A model generated the notes under the pieces. It had not been told where the DNA came from. It saw only the letters and a list, made by a program, of their open reading frames with translations, and searched no databases. A stretch of 64,000 bases of DNA, taken from Cohnella kolymensis. Lineage in GTDB: Bacteria > Bacillota > Bacilli > Paenibacillales > Paenibacillaceae. Below are positions 54,650 to 63,318 of this stretch, one piece after another. The position numbers were made by a program, and so were the translations under genes. The DNA lies in contig NZ_JXAL01000004.1 of NCBI RefSeq assembly GCF_000829465.1, positions 1-64,000 on the forward strand. Direction: 5' to 3'. The number at the start of each line of letters is the position of its first letter. Within the stretch, counting starts at the first letter, position 1.

Positions 54650-55161
54650 CAGATCTCACCGTGCTCGTAGGTTTCGGGCCGCTCCGTCTGTTTCCAAATC
54701 GGCCGATTCGGCTGTTCGGCCTGCTTCCATCCATACTTGAAGCCCATTGCGACCCGGGACCCTAGCGCGGCCCACTTCACCCAAGAAGGCGATTCCTTTG
54801 AGTTCGTATCGATGGCGGCAGCCTTCTGGCGGACAGCTTGCGAGATGTTGTGGGTTGCGACACGAGCCGTTCCCGTTACCTGGCTCAGAATCTGACCTAC
54901 GTCCTGCACAACTTCGAATAACGGATCCGTTCTGCGCAGCTTGCCGGTTATATCAGTCGCTACGAAATTAACCGTTTCCGCCAGCTTCTTCACTTCACCT
55001 TGTAATCCTTCTACCGTTTCCTTCACTTCCTGCATTGCGGATTGCGCGGTGACCAGAGAGCGCTGCGCGGTCCTAAGAAGTGAAATCAAAAATGCGCACA
55101 ACACCACGAACGCTACCGCTGCAATTGCAATACTCCATGTGACGACATCGTTGTTATCCAA
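54649..55161 (-). CDS. ytxG: DUF948 stress protein (YtxG-like)
   Basis: The 170-aa protein has one N-terminal membrane helix (about residues 8-28) and a coiled-coil DUF948 region (TAQSAMQEVKETVEGLQGEV, KLAETVNFVATDITG), then a positively charged tail. YtxG of B. subtilis is the DUF948 member of the sigma-B-controlled ytxGHJ operon. The TTG start has AGGAGGG. A sigma-B-like promoter lies about 50 nt upstream. Its ytxH-type partner is elsewhere in the window. Confidence 0.8.
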   Translation of the reverse strand: MDNNDVVTWSIAIAAVAFVVLCAFLISLLRTAQRSLVTAQSAMQEVKETVEGLQGEVKKLAETVNFVATDITGKLRRTDPLFEVVQDVGQILSQVTGTARVATHNISQAVRQKAAAIDTNSKESPSWVKWAALGSRVAMGFKYGWKQAEQPNRPIWKQTERPETYEHGEI

Positions 55162-55210
55162 GTGCAGCCCTCCTATTCATAACACGTTAATCGTTACGTG
55201 TATCGATACG

Positions 55211-55237
55211 TTACCCGCCGGCACAGTGCTGCGAAAC
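55211..55237 (-). promoter_or_regulatory. sigma-B-like promoter of the DUF948 gene
   Basis: The minus strand reads GTTTCG, a 15-nt spacer and GGGTAA, 50 nt before the TTG start at 55161. Confidence 0.65.
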
Positions 55238-55346
55238 AATTTGCCGGGAAAGATTCACTGTCGAAAATAGCGGGTAAGCAATCACCATCACGGAATTCAG
55301 GTCAGCGCAATTGGTGCGGCCGATCCAAATCAAAGGAGGAATTACC

Positions 55347-55511
55347 ATGCTACACTGGGCTCTTGTGTTTCTAGTAGTCGCTATTATAGCTGCGATTTTT
55401 GGTTTCGGCGGTATTGTTAGTGCCGCAGCGGGTATCGCTAAAATTTTATTCTTCGTCTTCCTTATTCTCTTTATCGTTTCACTGTTTACCGGACGCCGCA
55501 GCAGAGTCTGA
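55347..55511 (+). CDS. DUF1328 small membrane protein
   Basis: The 54-aa protein [20 protein letters not shown] is almost all hydrophobic, with two membrane helices and a basic tail (GRRSRV). It matches DUF1328/YtjA proteins, often associated with stress. The ATG has AAAGGAGG. It diverges from the DUF948 gene. Confidence 0.88.
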   Translation: MLHWALVFLVVAIIAAIFGFGGIVSAAAGIAKILFFVFLILFIVSLFTGRRSRV

Positions 55512-55642
55512 CGGCGGAAAGCAGGCAATGGTACTGTCTATGTCTCCTCTTCCTCTATGACAACGAAGTAATTGCTGAATTTGGGAAAGAGACAAGGCTC
55601 ACCTTCCTCTTTCCGGAAACCAAAAAAGTATTGCAAGATCGA

Positions 55643-55685
55643 GACGCTTCCCTGTGCTTTTCGCATAGGGGAGCGTCGTTTTTTT
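55643..55685 (+). terminator. intrinsic terminator
   Basis: GACGCTTCCCT...AGGGGAGCGTC forms a long stem with AAAG loop region and is followed by T7, about 130 nt after the DUF1328 stop. The intervening sequence holds no supported gene. Confidence 0.85.
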
Positions 55686-55780
55686 AAACCCCGGGTGATT
55701 GAAACATAGAGTTTTGCGGTTAAAAGGTAGTCAGTTGACCCTGCGGTTAACACCTAATTCGAACGGAGGTTGATCCATTC

Positions 55781-56823
55781 ATGAAAGCATTATCCTTGCC
55801 GGAGGTTTAGGTACCAGACTACGCCCGTTGACGGAGCATCTTCCGAAACCGATGGCATTGGTGGGTAACCGCCCATGGTTGGAGCACTTGCTCCTACATT
55901 ATAAAGAACAAGGCGTGAACGAATTCGTCATCGCCGTCAAACACTACCGTGAGCTGATCGAGAGTCATCTCGGCGACGGTTCCAAATATGGCGTACGCAT
56001 TGATTATGCGGTTGAGAAGGAATTGCTCGGCACTGCCGGCGCAATCAAAAACGCGGAAGAGTTTCTGTCGGACCGCTTCATCGTTGTGAATGCGGATATC
56101 ATCCATCAAATCGACCTCGCTTCGGCCATGAAATTTCACGAAAGTCATGGCGGAGCCGTAACGATATGCTTGACTGAAGTGGACGATCCTTCGCATTACG
56201 GGGTTGTGGAACAAACCGATGGCGGCCAAATCGTCAATTTCGTCGAAAAGCCGAAAAAAGAAGAGGCGCCGTCCAACCGGATCAACGCCGGTATTTATAT
56301 CATGGAACGCAGAGCGCTTGACTTCGTTCCTGCAGGTAAGCCGGTATCCATCGAGAAAGAGACATTCCCTTTGCTGATCGAGAACGGCAGCGGAGTCTAT
56401 GGCCACCCGATCGGCGGTTATTGGATGGATATGGGTACCAAAGAACGTTATCGCCAGCTGCACTGGGATTTGCTTGACCGACGCTTTCCCGTCAGGATTG
56501 ACGGTAAAGAAATGGAAGATAAGGGAATCTGGCTTGGAGAAAATGTCCGTGTCGGACAAGGTGTGCTCTTCGTCCCTCCCGTTATGATCGGCGACGATGT
56601 CACGATCGGCGATCGCGCCATTGTCGGACCTTATGCTGTAGTCGGCAATGGAACCCGGATAGGCAATCAAGTCCGTTTGTCCAACTCCATTCTCTGGGAT
56701 CGCTGCAAAATCCGCGCGGGAGCGCAGCTTAACGAATGCATCTTCGGATCCGGCATGCGGGTGGGACCGCATATTCTGCACGAAGCGGTATGTAACCGGA
56801 CGCTGGAGGTGCAGCACCGATGA
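55781..56823 (+). pseudogene. sugar-phosphate nucleotidyltransferase, frame problem at the start
   Basis: From about 55789 the frame reads IILAGGLGTRLRPLTEHLPK, the NDP-sugar pyrophosphorylase loop, followed by VGNRPWLEHLL, NADIIHQIDL, WMDMGTKERY and a left-handed beta-helix tail with hexapeptide repeats (IGDDVTIGDRAIVG, about residues 255-330). An ATG at 55781 (GGAGG 11 nt upstream) is out of frame: ATGAAAGCATTATC needs one extra A to give MKAIILAGG. Alternatively translation starts at ATT 55777, 7 nt after GGAGG. The gene would make GDP-mannose or a related sugar nucleotide. Its 3' end overlaps the GT4 gene (ATGA). Confidence 0.8.
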
Positions 56824-57998
56824 GTCGACTGCCTCAAATCGCTTATCTAAGCACCTTTGTTCCTAAAAAATGCGGACTTGCAACCTATACCCAACATTTG
56901 AGAGAAGCCATCAGCCACGCCAAAGGAAATCGGCCCCAGGATCCGGTAATCACCATGTGCAATCCGGAAGAACGCATGGATTATCGCGAGCCTTGGATGA
57001 TGCCTCTTCTCAAACAGGATATAGAAGATTATAAGAGGCTGGCTGACACCATTAACCAAAGCTCGGTAGATATCGTTTCCCTGCAGCACGAATTCGGAAT
57101 CTTCGGCGGGGATGCCGGCTCTCATATTATTGAATTCATGCGCCGCGTTACGAAGCCGATCGTCACGACATTCCACACCGTATTCGAGCACCCTGTGGAG
57201 CCGTACGCCTCGATTCAGAAGGAAATTGCCCGGCTCAGCGATCACCTGCTTGTCATGAACCGAAAAGGACTCGGTTATCTGAACGGCAATTTCGGCGTTC
57301 CTTTAGAGAAAATCTCCTTTATTCCTCACGGCACACCGGTGCCCAACAGCTCGGACCGCGATAATGTGCGCCGCCGGGAAGGATGGGAAAACAGAAACGT
57401 GCTGTTTACGTTCGGGCTGCTTGGGCGCAGCAAAGGAATAGAACTCATTCTCAAATCGCTTGCATCCGCCGTTCAGGCCGTTCCCGAACTGCTATATGTG
57501 GTCGCCGGTCAAACGCATCCCGAGGTGCGCAAGCAGGAAGGCGAATCGTATCGCGAGGAGCTCATGGCGATGGTTAAGGAGTTCGGCCTGGATCATCACG
57601 TGCAATGGATCGACCGTTATGTGCCTGAAGATGAGCTGGTCTCTCTGATCGCCGCCAGCGATCTGTATGTTACCCCTTATCCGGGTATGGGACAGATTAC
57701 AAGCGGCACGCTCGCTTATGCGGCGGGTCTCGGACGGCCGATCCTTTCAACTCCGTATGTTTACGCGAAAGACTTGCTGCAAGACAACGAAGAAATGCTG
57801 TTGCCATATGGCGATGCGGACGCTTGGAGTGCGAAGCTTATCGAATTGTTCACCTATCCGGGAATGCTCGCCGAATGGGAAAGAAACATGGCGGAAATAG
57901 GGCGAAGCATGCACTGGCCGCAAGTGGGGGCGCAACATCTGCGGCTATTTCAGCAAATTGCATTCCATCAAAGGGGCACTATCGCCGATGTCGGCTAA
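56820..57998 (+). CDS. family 4 glycosyltransferase
   Basis: The 392-aa GT-B enzyme has an N-terminal LSTFVPKKCGLATYTQHL and HEFGIFGGDAGS, the donor-binding LFTFGLLGRSKGIEL, and a C-terminal DLYVTPYPGMGQITSGTLAYA, which replaces the usual ExxxxxE. Similar enzymes often accompany mannan or phosphoglycan synthesis. Donor and acceptor cannot be read directly, but the upstream pyrophosphorylase suggests an NDP-sugar made locally. It overlaps the preceding stop by 4 nt. Confidence 0.88.
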   Translation: MSRLPQIAYLSTFVPKKCGLATYTQHLREAISHAKGNRPQDPVITMCNPEERMDYREPWMMPLLKQDIEDYKRLADTINQSSVDIVSLQHEFGIFGGDAGSHIIEFMRRVTKPIVTTFHTVFEHPVEPYASIQKEIARLSDHLLVMNRKGLGYLNGNFGVPLEKISFIPHGTPVPNSSDRDNVRRREGWENRNVLFTFGLLGRSKGIELILKSLASAVQAVPELLYVVAGQTHPEVRKQEGESYREELMAMVKEFGLDHHVQWIDRYVPEDELVSLIAASDLYVTPYPGMGQITSGTLAYAAGLGRPILSTPYVYAKDLLQDNEEMLLPYGDADAWSAKLIELFTYPGMLAEWERNMAEIGRSMHWPQVGAQHLRLFQQIAFHQRGTIADVG

Positions 57999-59202
57999 TT
58001 ATGCGCAGCGTCCGGAGAGCCCCCCTTCATTCGCTCATCTGCGCCGCATGACGGATGATACCGGACTTTTGGAACACGCGCTCGGCCGTACTCCGAGGCG
58101 TGTCGAAGGCTACTGTGTAGACGATAATTGCCGAGCTCTGTGGACCGTTACCGAATGGCTTTCCCTTGACCGGAATACGTTATCGGAAGAGGACCGCGAT
58201 GAACTTACGCGCATGGCGGATATTTATTTGGCGTTCTTACTGTGGACGCAGCCCGAGAACGGCTGGTGGCACAATAATATCGCGTACGACCGGTCGCCTG
58301 AAGACTTGCCGCCTTCGGACGATTGCCAAGGCCGCGCCATTTGGGCTTGCGCGGATGCTTGGATCCGGTTGGATGGTCCCCAGCTCATGACCGCACAACA
58401 TTTGTGCGAGCGCGCGATACCGACGTTAACTCAGATCGAGTCCCAACGGGGCCAAGCTTGGGCTATGGCAACATGCGCTCATTTGCTGGAAGCGGCAGAC
58501 ACAGGTGTTATTGAACTTCAGGAAGCTGTGAAGAATGAGCTGAAGCTCAACTTGGAACGATTGGAAGCGATGTTCACCGGCGCATTCCGACACTTCTCGG
58601 ATGACAATTGGCATTGGTTCGAGCCCGGCATGACTTACAGCAACGGAATATTTTCATGGGCTATGCTTAGAACCTACCGGTATACCCGCCGGCCGGACAC
58701 ATTGGATATCGGGCTGCAAAGCTTGTCGTTCCTGCTCGAAGTCATGACTGCCGAAGAAGGCTGGCTTCGCCCGATCGGCAATCAAGGCTGGGGCAGTGCG
58801 GACTCCGTAAGCCGCTGGGACCAGCAGCCGCTCGAAATGTTCAAGCTGGCGCTTGCTTTGGAAGAGGCTGCTGCTGCAGTTTCCCTTCCGGAAGAGAAGG
58901 ATTCTTCCCAACTGGTAACCAGCTCGATCGGCACAGCCGGCAAGCAGTCGGTTGTCAGTGCCGCAAGTAATAAGGCTGGGGTAAACAAGCGCACGGAATT
59001 AACGAATCACTCTCATTATCGTGCGATGCGGGATCTTTGCCGAAATTGGTTCTACGGAGACAATGACCTGCAAGTGCCGATGGCGGATCCCACGGACGGC
59101 AGCTGCTGTGACGGCCTGCGCAAGAACGGTGCGAACCGGAACTGCGGTGCGGAATCCACTCTCTCCTATCTGATGACGGAAGCGTTATGCCGCAGAGCTT
59201 GA
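57988..59202 (+). CDS. helical-toroid glycosidase-like protein
   Basis: The 404-aa protein is built mainly of helices with repeated Trp/Asp-rich segments: VEGYCVDDNCRALWTV, WHNNIAYDRSPEDLPPSDDC, GRAIWACADAWIRL and HWFEPGMTYSNGIFSWAMLR. This (alpha/alpha)6-like pattern occurs in glycoside hydrolases and in partner proteins encoded with GT4 enzymes. Acidic residues in VDDN and SDDC could be catalytic. ATG 57988 overlaps the GT4 stop by 11 nt. An insertion around residues 295-330 is low complexity and variable. Confidence 0.75.
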   Translation: MSANYAQRPESPPSFAHLRRMTDDTGLLEHALGRTPRRVEGYCVDDNCRALWTVTEWLSLDRNTLSEEDRDELTRMADIYLAFLLWTQPENGWWHNNIAYDRSPEDLPPSDDCQGRAIWACADAWIRLDGPQLMTAQHLCERAIPTLTQIESQRGQAWAMATCAHLLEAADTGVIELQEAVKNELKLNLERLEAMFTGAFRHFSDDNWHWFEPGMTYSNGIFSWAMLRTYRYTRRPDTLDIGLQSLSFLLEVMTAEEGWLRPIGNQGWGSADSVSRWDQQPLEMFKLALALEEAAAAVSLPEEKDSSQLVTSSIGTAGKQSVVSAASNKAGVNKRTELTNHSHYRAMRDLCRNWFYGDNDLQVPMADPTDGSCCDGLRKNGANRNCGAESTLSYLMTEALCRRA

Positions 59203-59210
59203 TCCATCTG

Positions 59211-59262
59211 AAAAAAACCTTTCATTTAGCTGCCTCCAGGCTCTAAATGAAAGGTTTTTTTT
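59211..59262. terminator. bidirectional intrinsic terminator
   Basis: AACCTTTCATTTAG and CTAAATGAAAGGTT form a 14-bp stem flanked by A7 and T8. It ends the glycan operon and may also serve the opposing strand. Confidence 0.9.
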
Positions 59263-59393
59263 GCTTTTATGCGCATGCCCGTCCTGTTTGACAGCAGGTA
59301 TGCGAGCTCTTTTGCCGGTATCCCCTCGGCTCAGATACGGCTGAAGCTTGCAATTCTGAGCGAATGGGATATCGGCAAAAGGCCGCCGAGATG

Positions 59394-60398
59394 CTATCTA
59401 TGGCGCAGCCTGTTCAGCGCCTGACTGATGTCATCCGGAAGAGGAGCCGTAACCTGCTGCTTCTCTCCTGTCCAGGGATGGCTCCACAGCAACTTTTGGC
59501 CATGCAAAGCTTGGCGGGAAATGACACCCCGCGATCCTCCGTAAAGACCGTCCCCGGCCAGCGGGTGGCCGATTGACGCCATATGTACGCGAATCTGGTG
59601 TGTGCGGCCGGTTTCCAGACGAAGATGTACGAGCGTATGATTAGGCAGCCGTTCAATAACTTCATAATGGGTCACCGCAGCATCACCGGTTTCACTTACC
59701 CTCCTGCGGGTGGAATGATGGCGGTCCTGCCCGATCGGCTTGTTGATCGTCCCTTTATTCTGTTCTAACATTCCTTCCGCCAATGCCACGTAGAGTCTCT
59801 CGATCTTTTTCTCCCGCATGGCCTTGTCGTATTGATAGTGCGCGAATTCGTTCTTGGCATAAAGCACCGGACCCGTCGTTTCCTTGTCGATCCGATGAAT
59901 GTGGCGTACCCTCACATCCTGTCCGGTCATTTCATAGTAGGCGGCTACCGCATGAGCAAGCGTCCGGCGCTGACCTTTTTCACTGGGGTGCACCTCGATG
60001 CCCGCCGGCTTATTGACGATCAGCGTGAACTCGTCCTCATACAGAATGTTCAGCTCCATCCAGTCCGGGGGAAAATCTCTCTGTTCCCGCGGAAACAGAT
60101 GCAGCCTCAAGTTCGGTCCTTGGAGCAGCAAACCGCGATTGTGCATCAGCTTCGAAAGGAGCTTCGGAGCCAGCGGCAGCTGTTTCGTGATCTTCCCCAT
60201 CGGAGCCCCGAGCAGCTGATCGGGCAAACGAATTTCCATCCATTCGCCTCTCACGCGGCCCATCTTCAATACCGTTCCGGGGTTTGTGTCTCCGCGTTGA
60301 TTTTGATGACTGTGAGGTTTCCCTCCCTTTTGGCCCGGCGGAACATTCCCCCTGCTGCGTCCTTGGCTATTTTGCCGATTTCTCCCGTCACGACTCAT
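59394..60398 (-). CDS. RluA-family pseudouridine synthase
   Basis: The 334-aa protein has a disordered basic N-terminus (about residues 1-45, rich in Arg, Gln, Gly and Asn), an S4-like region and the catalytic domain with HRIDKETTGPVLYAK (Asp of the RLD motif read as RID), GRTHQIRVHMA and GHPLAGDGLYGG. It converts uridines in rRNA or tRNA to pseudouridine. The ATG has GGAGG. The basic extension is longer than in many RluA members. Confidence 0.9.
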   Translation of the reverse strand: MSRDGRNRQNSQGRSRGNVPPGQKGGKPHSHQNQRGDTNPGTVLKMGRVRGEWMEIRLPDQLLGAPMGKITKQLPLAPKLLSKLMHNRGLLLQGPNLRLHLFPREQRDFPPDWMELNILYEDEFTLIVNKPAGIEVHPSEKGQRRTLAHAVAAYYEMTGQDVRVRHIHRIDKETTGPVLYAKNEFAHYQYDKAMREKKIERLYVALAEGMLEQNKGTINKPIGQDRHHSTRRRVSETGDAAVTHYEVIERLPNHTLVHLRLETGRTHQIRVHMASIGHPLAGDGLYGGSRGVISRQALHGQKLLWSHPWTGEKQQVTAPLPDDISQALNRLRHR

Positions 60399-60620
60399 AT
60401 CTTTAAACCTCCGAATGCAAGCGGCCCTGCTTAGATCATGCTTTGCCGAACAATATACGGGAACTTACGGCGGTTGTCAAACGCGTATGCTGTTGGATTT
60501 TTCTATACTTCCGCGTATTCCCCGAATTTTCCTCATAGGAACCTTTGTCGTTATTTACGGATTAGACTCGACTTGTCCCGCTTTCGATCAAACCCGTCTT
60601 TTTCCTTCAAAATAACACCG

Positions 60621-60647
60621 TTGCCATATTTTTACTTTAGATATAAC
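60621..60647 (+). promoter_or_regulatory. candidate promoter of the acidic protein gene
   Basis: TTGCCA, a 15-nt spacer and TATAAC lie 56 nt before the ATG at 60703. The spacer is short for sigma-A. The rest of the 60399-60702 interval is AT-rich and has no gene. Confidence 0.35.
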
Positions 60648-60702
60648 TTTGATTCGAGGGGACTGACAATATCCCTAAACACTTCTCGGGAGGGTAATCT
60701 AA

Positions 60703-61020
60703 ATGGAGTTGAATTCGGAAGAAGTAATTGCGCTCGAAGGTTCGGAAGAGAACGCTGAGGTAGCAGCAGCGGAAGAAGTGGAAGTTAACGCGGAAGCTCA
60801 GGAAGATGCTATTGAAAAATCCGCTGAAGAGGTAACGGCTGAAGCAGAAGAAGCTGCTGAAATCGCAGCTGTCGAAGCTGAGCCGGTTGAGGCTGAAGCT
60901 GAAGCTGTTGAAGAAGCGGAAGTTTCTGCCGAAGCGCAAGCGGAAGCGGACGAGCCTGCTCTGGCTGAAGTTGCAGCCGATGAAACGGAATCCTCCGAGT
61001 CGGAGTCCGTTGCGGACTAA
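60703..61020 (+). CDS. 105-aa highly acidic Glu/Ala-rich protein
   Basis: The protein is composed mostly of Glu, Ala and Val with only one Lys and no Arg, aromatic, Cys, His or Trp residues, in degenerate EAEAVEEAE-type repeats. It has no membrane segment or signal. It must be intrinsically disordered and strongly anionic. The ATG has GGGAGGG and a terminator follows, so expression is plausible. No family was recognised. Confidence 0.7.
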   Translation: MELNSEEVIALEGSEENAEVAAAEEVEVNAEAQEDAIEKSAEEVTAEAEEAAEIAAVEAEPVEAEAEAVEEAEVSAEAQAEADEPALAEVAADETESSESESVAD

Positions 61021-61038
61021 TTCAATTTAATCCCTGAT

Positions 61039-61085
61039 CGGGCTTTCCTGTAGGTCGATGCCGGCCGTTGCGGGAAAGCCCTTTC
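61039..61085 (+). terminator. intrinsic terminator
   Basis: GGGCTTTCC and GGGAAAGCCC pair and are followed by a short T stretch just after the acidic protein gene. Confidence 0.75.
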
Positions 61086-61107
61086 GGTTGACACACGAAA
61101 ACGGGGC

Positions 61108-61779
61108 TTAAGAGCGGCCGCGCCATAAGCTGCGTATGGCCCACTTGCGTTCATGGCGTTTCATATAACGCGGAAGCGCACGATAGAGCTTACGTGCTTC
61201 ATGGAAAGCGGCAGCCGCCTCTTCACGATTTCCCATCGCCGAGTACGCCAATCCTAATCGGTAATAGGCCTCGACGGAAGAAGAATTGACCTCTTTAAAT
61301 CGCTGCAAGTAAGCCAGCGCTTTGGCCGGATCCTTTTTCGCGAAAGATTCCGCCAATCGCAAATACGGCTGTCCGTACTTCACTCTCGGACTGATCGATA
61401 TCGCATTGAGCATCTCACGCTCCCCGTCCTCCAAATGACCAAGCGCGAGATCGCAAGCGCCCAGGTCGCTCCAATACTCTGCAGAGTGATCCATTTGATT
61501 CTGAATGCCGAGCAGGATTTCACGCGCTTGGCGATATTTTTTACTTTCGATCAGCAGACGCGCCAGCTCCGATTTGGAGGATACGTCATGAGGACTCATT
61601 TGCAGCTGCCGCTTCCATTTGGCTATTGCGCTTCTCCTGCGAAAAGGACGAACAATGCTCGGCGACAAGCCGATAAACCGGCGTTCCAGCATGTATAGGA
61701 CAATCAGCAGCACCAGTATCGCTACGAACGGGTTGCCGAATAACCACCACAATGCTCCGAACAGTAAAACTTTGACCAT
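61108..61779 (-). CDS. membrane-anchored TPR protein
   Basis: The 223-aa protein has one or two N-terminal hydrophobic segments (about residues 3-32), a basic stretch (RPFRRRSAIAKWKRQ) and at least three TPR units (SELARLLIESKKYRQAREIL, YWSDLGACDLALGHLEDGER, AYYRLGLAYSAMGNREEAAA). It probably acts as a scaffold at the membrane. The ATG has GGAGGGG. Confidence 0.8.
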   Translation of the reverse strand: MVKVLLFGALWWLFGNPFVAILVLLIVLYMLERRFIGLSPSIVRPFRRRSAIAKWKRQLQMSPHDVSSKSELARLLIESKKYRQAREILLGIQNQMDHSAEYWSDLGACDLALGHLEDGEREMLNAISISPRVKYGQPYLRLAESFAKKDPAKALAYLQRFKEVNSSSVEAYYRLGLAYSAMGNREEAAAAFHEARKLYRALPRYMKRHERKWAIRSLWRGRS

Positions 61780-61935
61780 TTTTGAATGTCCCCTCCATTT
61801 CTCCCGATTGTACCTTTTTCGCTAAACCGTCTCCGATTCCTGCACCGCGATCTGCAGTCCCTCACAGCCCGGTTGCGGTAAAAGAATAATATCCGCTTGC
61901 ATTTGACAACCTTTTACCAAAAAGGATTTCCAACA

Positions 61936-63315
61936 ATGGTCAAGAAAAAGCGGCTGCTTGCAGCAGTAATCATTGCAGCCGGTATTGCAGCGGTGATTTC
62001 TCCCTTTCTCGGTCAGCCCAAATATGACGTCGTTGTGCTGGGAAGCGAACCCGAAGCTATCGCGGCTGCGATTGCCGCGGCAAGGGAAGGCCAACATACG
62101 CTTCTGCTCGATACGCACGCACACCTCGGCGGTGTTTTTACACGTTCCAAGCTGAATACGCTGGATATCAGCTATGCGCCTGATCGCAAGACGACTTTAA
62201 CGAAAGGCATTTTCGAGGAGTTTTTTAACGGCGTGCATCGTAAAACCTCTTTTGACATTGAGGACGCGTCGCGGGTGCTGCGCCAGCTTGTAAAGAATGA
62301 GTCTCGACTGAAAGTACACCTCGGTGTGAAATCCATAGATTTAACAAAAGATCAAGGGCTCGTGCGGCAGCTCGCCTATACCGATTCGAGCGGAAAACAG
62401 AGGCTCGCAGCCTTAAGGCAGCTTATCGACAGCACGCCTGATGCAGACTATGCTGCGAGGCTAGGAGTGCCTTTTACTTACGGCCAGGAAGATTTTCGAG
62501 GGGCAGCGGACACGATGTGCGCCACCCTTATTTTTGAGCTGCGCGGCGTGAATTGGCACAAGGCGGCCATTCACCTGCGCAATGACGGGAATCCCGCGAC
62601 CGATATCGATGCTCATTCTGCGTGGGGCTTCCCGGAAATGGCGGCTTACAGGGCGGCCAATGCGTACATCGGCGCAAGAGCTTTGAATTTGGGAAAGCAG
62701 TCGAATGGAAACGTGCTTGTGAACGGGCTGCAAATATTCGGCGTTAAGGGCACGGATCCAACTTCTGCAGCACTCGGGCGCAGACGAGCCAAGCAAGAGC
62801 TGCCGGCAATGATCGATTACATGCGGCGATTGCCTGGATTTGATCAGGCTGAGCTGGTATCGACCGCGCCTGAATTGTACATACGGGAGACGCGCCATCT
62901 GAAAGGATTATATCGTCTAACCATTCAGGATGTGCTTCACAACCGTGATTTTGAGGATCGCATCGCTTTCGGCTCGTACCCGGTCGATATCCAGAGAAGG
63001 AATAACCGCGAATCCGATCTGATGCTCGGCAAACCTCGTCAGTATGCCATACCGTTTCGCTGCATCGTTGCTCCGGATGTCACCAATCTGCTCATCGCCT
63101 CGCGCAGTGCGAGCTACGATTCTTTGGCTCACGGGAGCGCCAGAACGATACCTATCGGAATGGCGGTGGCGGAGGCTGCCGGCGTTGCGGCCGCTTACGC
63201 GAATAAACATCAGGTTACATTTGCTGAAATGGCATCGGTTCCCGATTTTTATCACATACATCGAATTCAGAAAATGTTGAACGATAAAGGCGCAAACCTT
63301 TACCCCTTCCGTTGA
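61936..63315 (+). CDS. FAD-dependent oxidoreductase (FAD_oxidored family)
   Basis: The 459-aa protein has an N-terminal hydrophobic segment (about residues 7-27), then a Rossmann FAD site VVVLGSEPEAIAAAIAAARE (GxExEA replacing GxGxxG) and C-terminal FRCIVAPDVTNLLIASRSAS. The membrane anchor suggests an envelope or secreted location. ATG 61936 with AAAGGA is preferred over the TTG at 61897. Substrate is unknown. Confidence 0.8.
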   Translation: MVKKKRLLAAVIIAAGIAAVISPFLGQPKYDVVVLGSEPEAIAAAIAAAREGQHTLLLDTHAHLGGVFTRSKLNTLDISYAPDRKTTLTKGIFEEFFNGVHRKTSFDIEDASRVLRQLVKNESRLKVHLGVKSIDLTKDQGLVRQLAYTDSSGKQRLAALRQLIDSTPDADYAARLGVPFTYGQEDFRGAADTMCATLIFELRGVNWHKAAIHLRNDGNPATDIDAHSAWGFPEMAAYRAANAYIGARALNLGKQSNGNVLVNGLQIFGVKGTDPTSAALGRRRAKQELPAMIDYMRRLPGFDQAELVSTAPELYIRETRHLKGLYRLTIQDVLHNRDFEDRIAFGSYPVDIQRRNNRESDLMLGKPRQYAIPFRCIVAPDVTNLLIASRSASYDSLAHGSARTIPIGMAVAEAAGVAAAYANKHQVTFAEMASVPDFYHIHRIQKMLNDKGANLYPFR

Positions 63316-63318
63316 TCT

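Noticed and set aside
55538-55753. 71-aa open frame on the minus strand in an intergenic region
   Set aside because: It reads through a terminator hairpin and has no good start site.
55894-56817. 307-aa open frame on the minus strand
   Set aside because: It lies opposite the nucleotidyltransferase and reflects codon bias; its product is rich in His and Arg with no family features.
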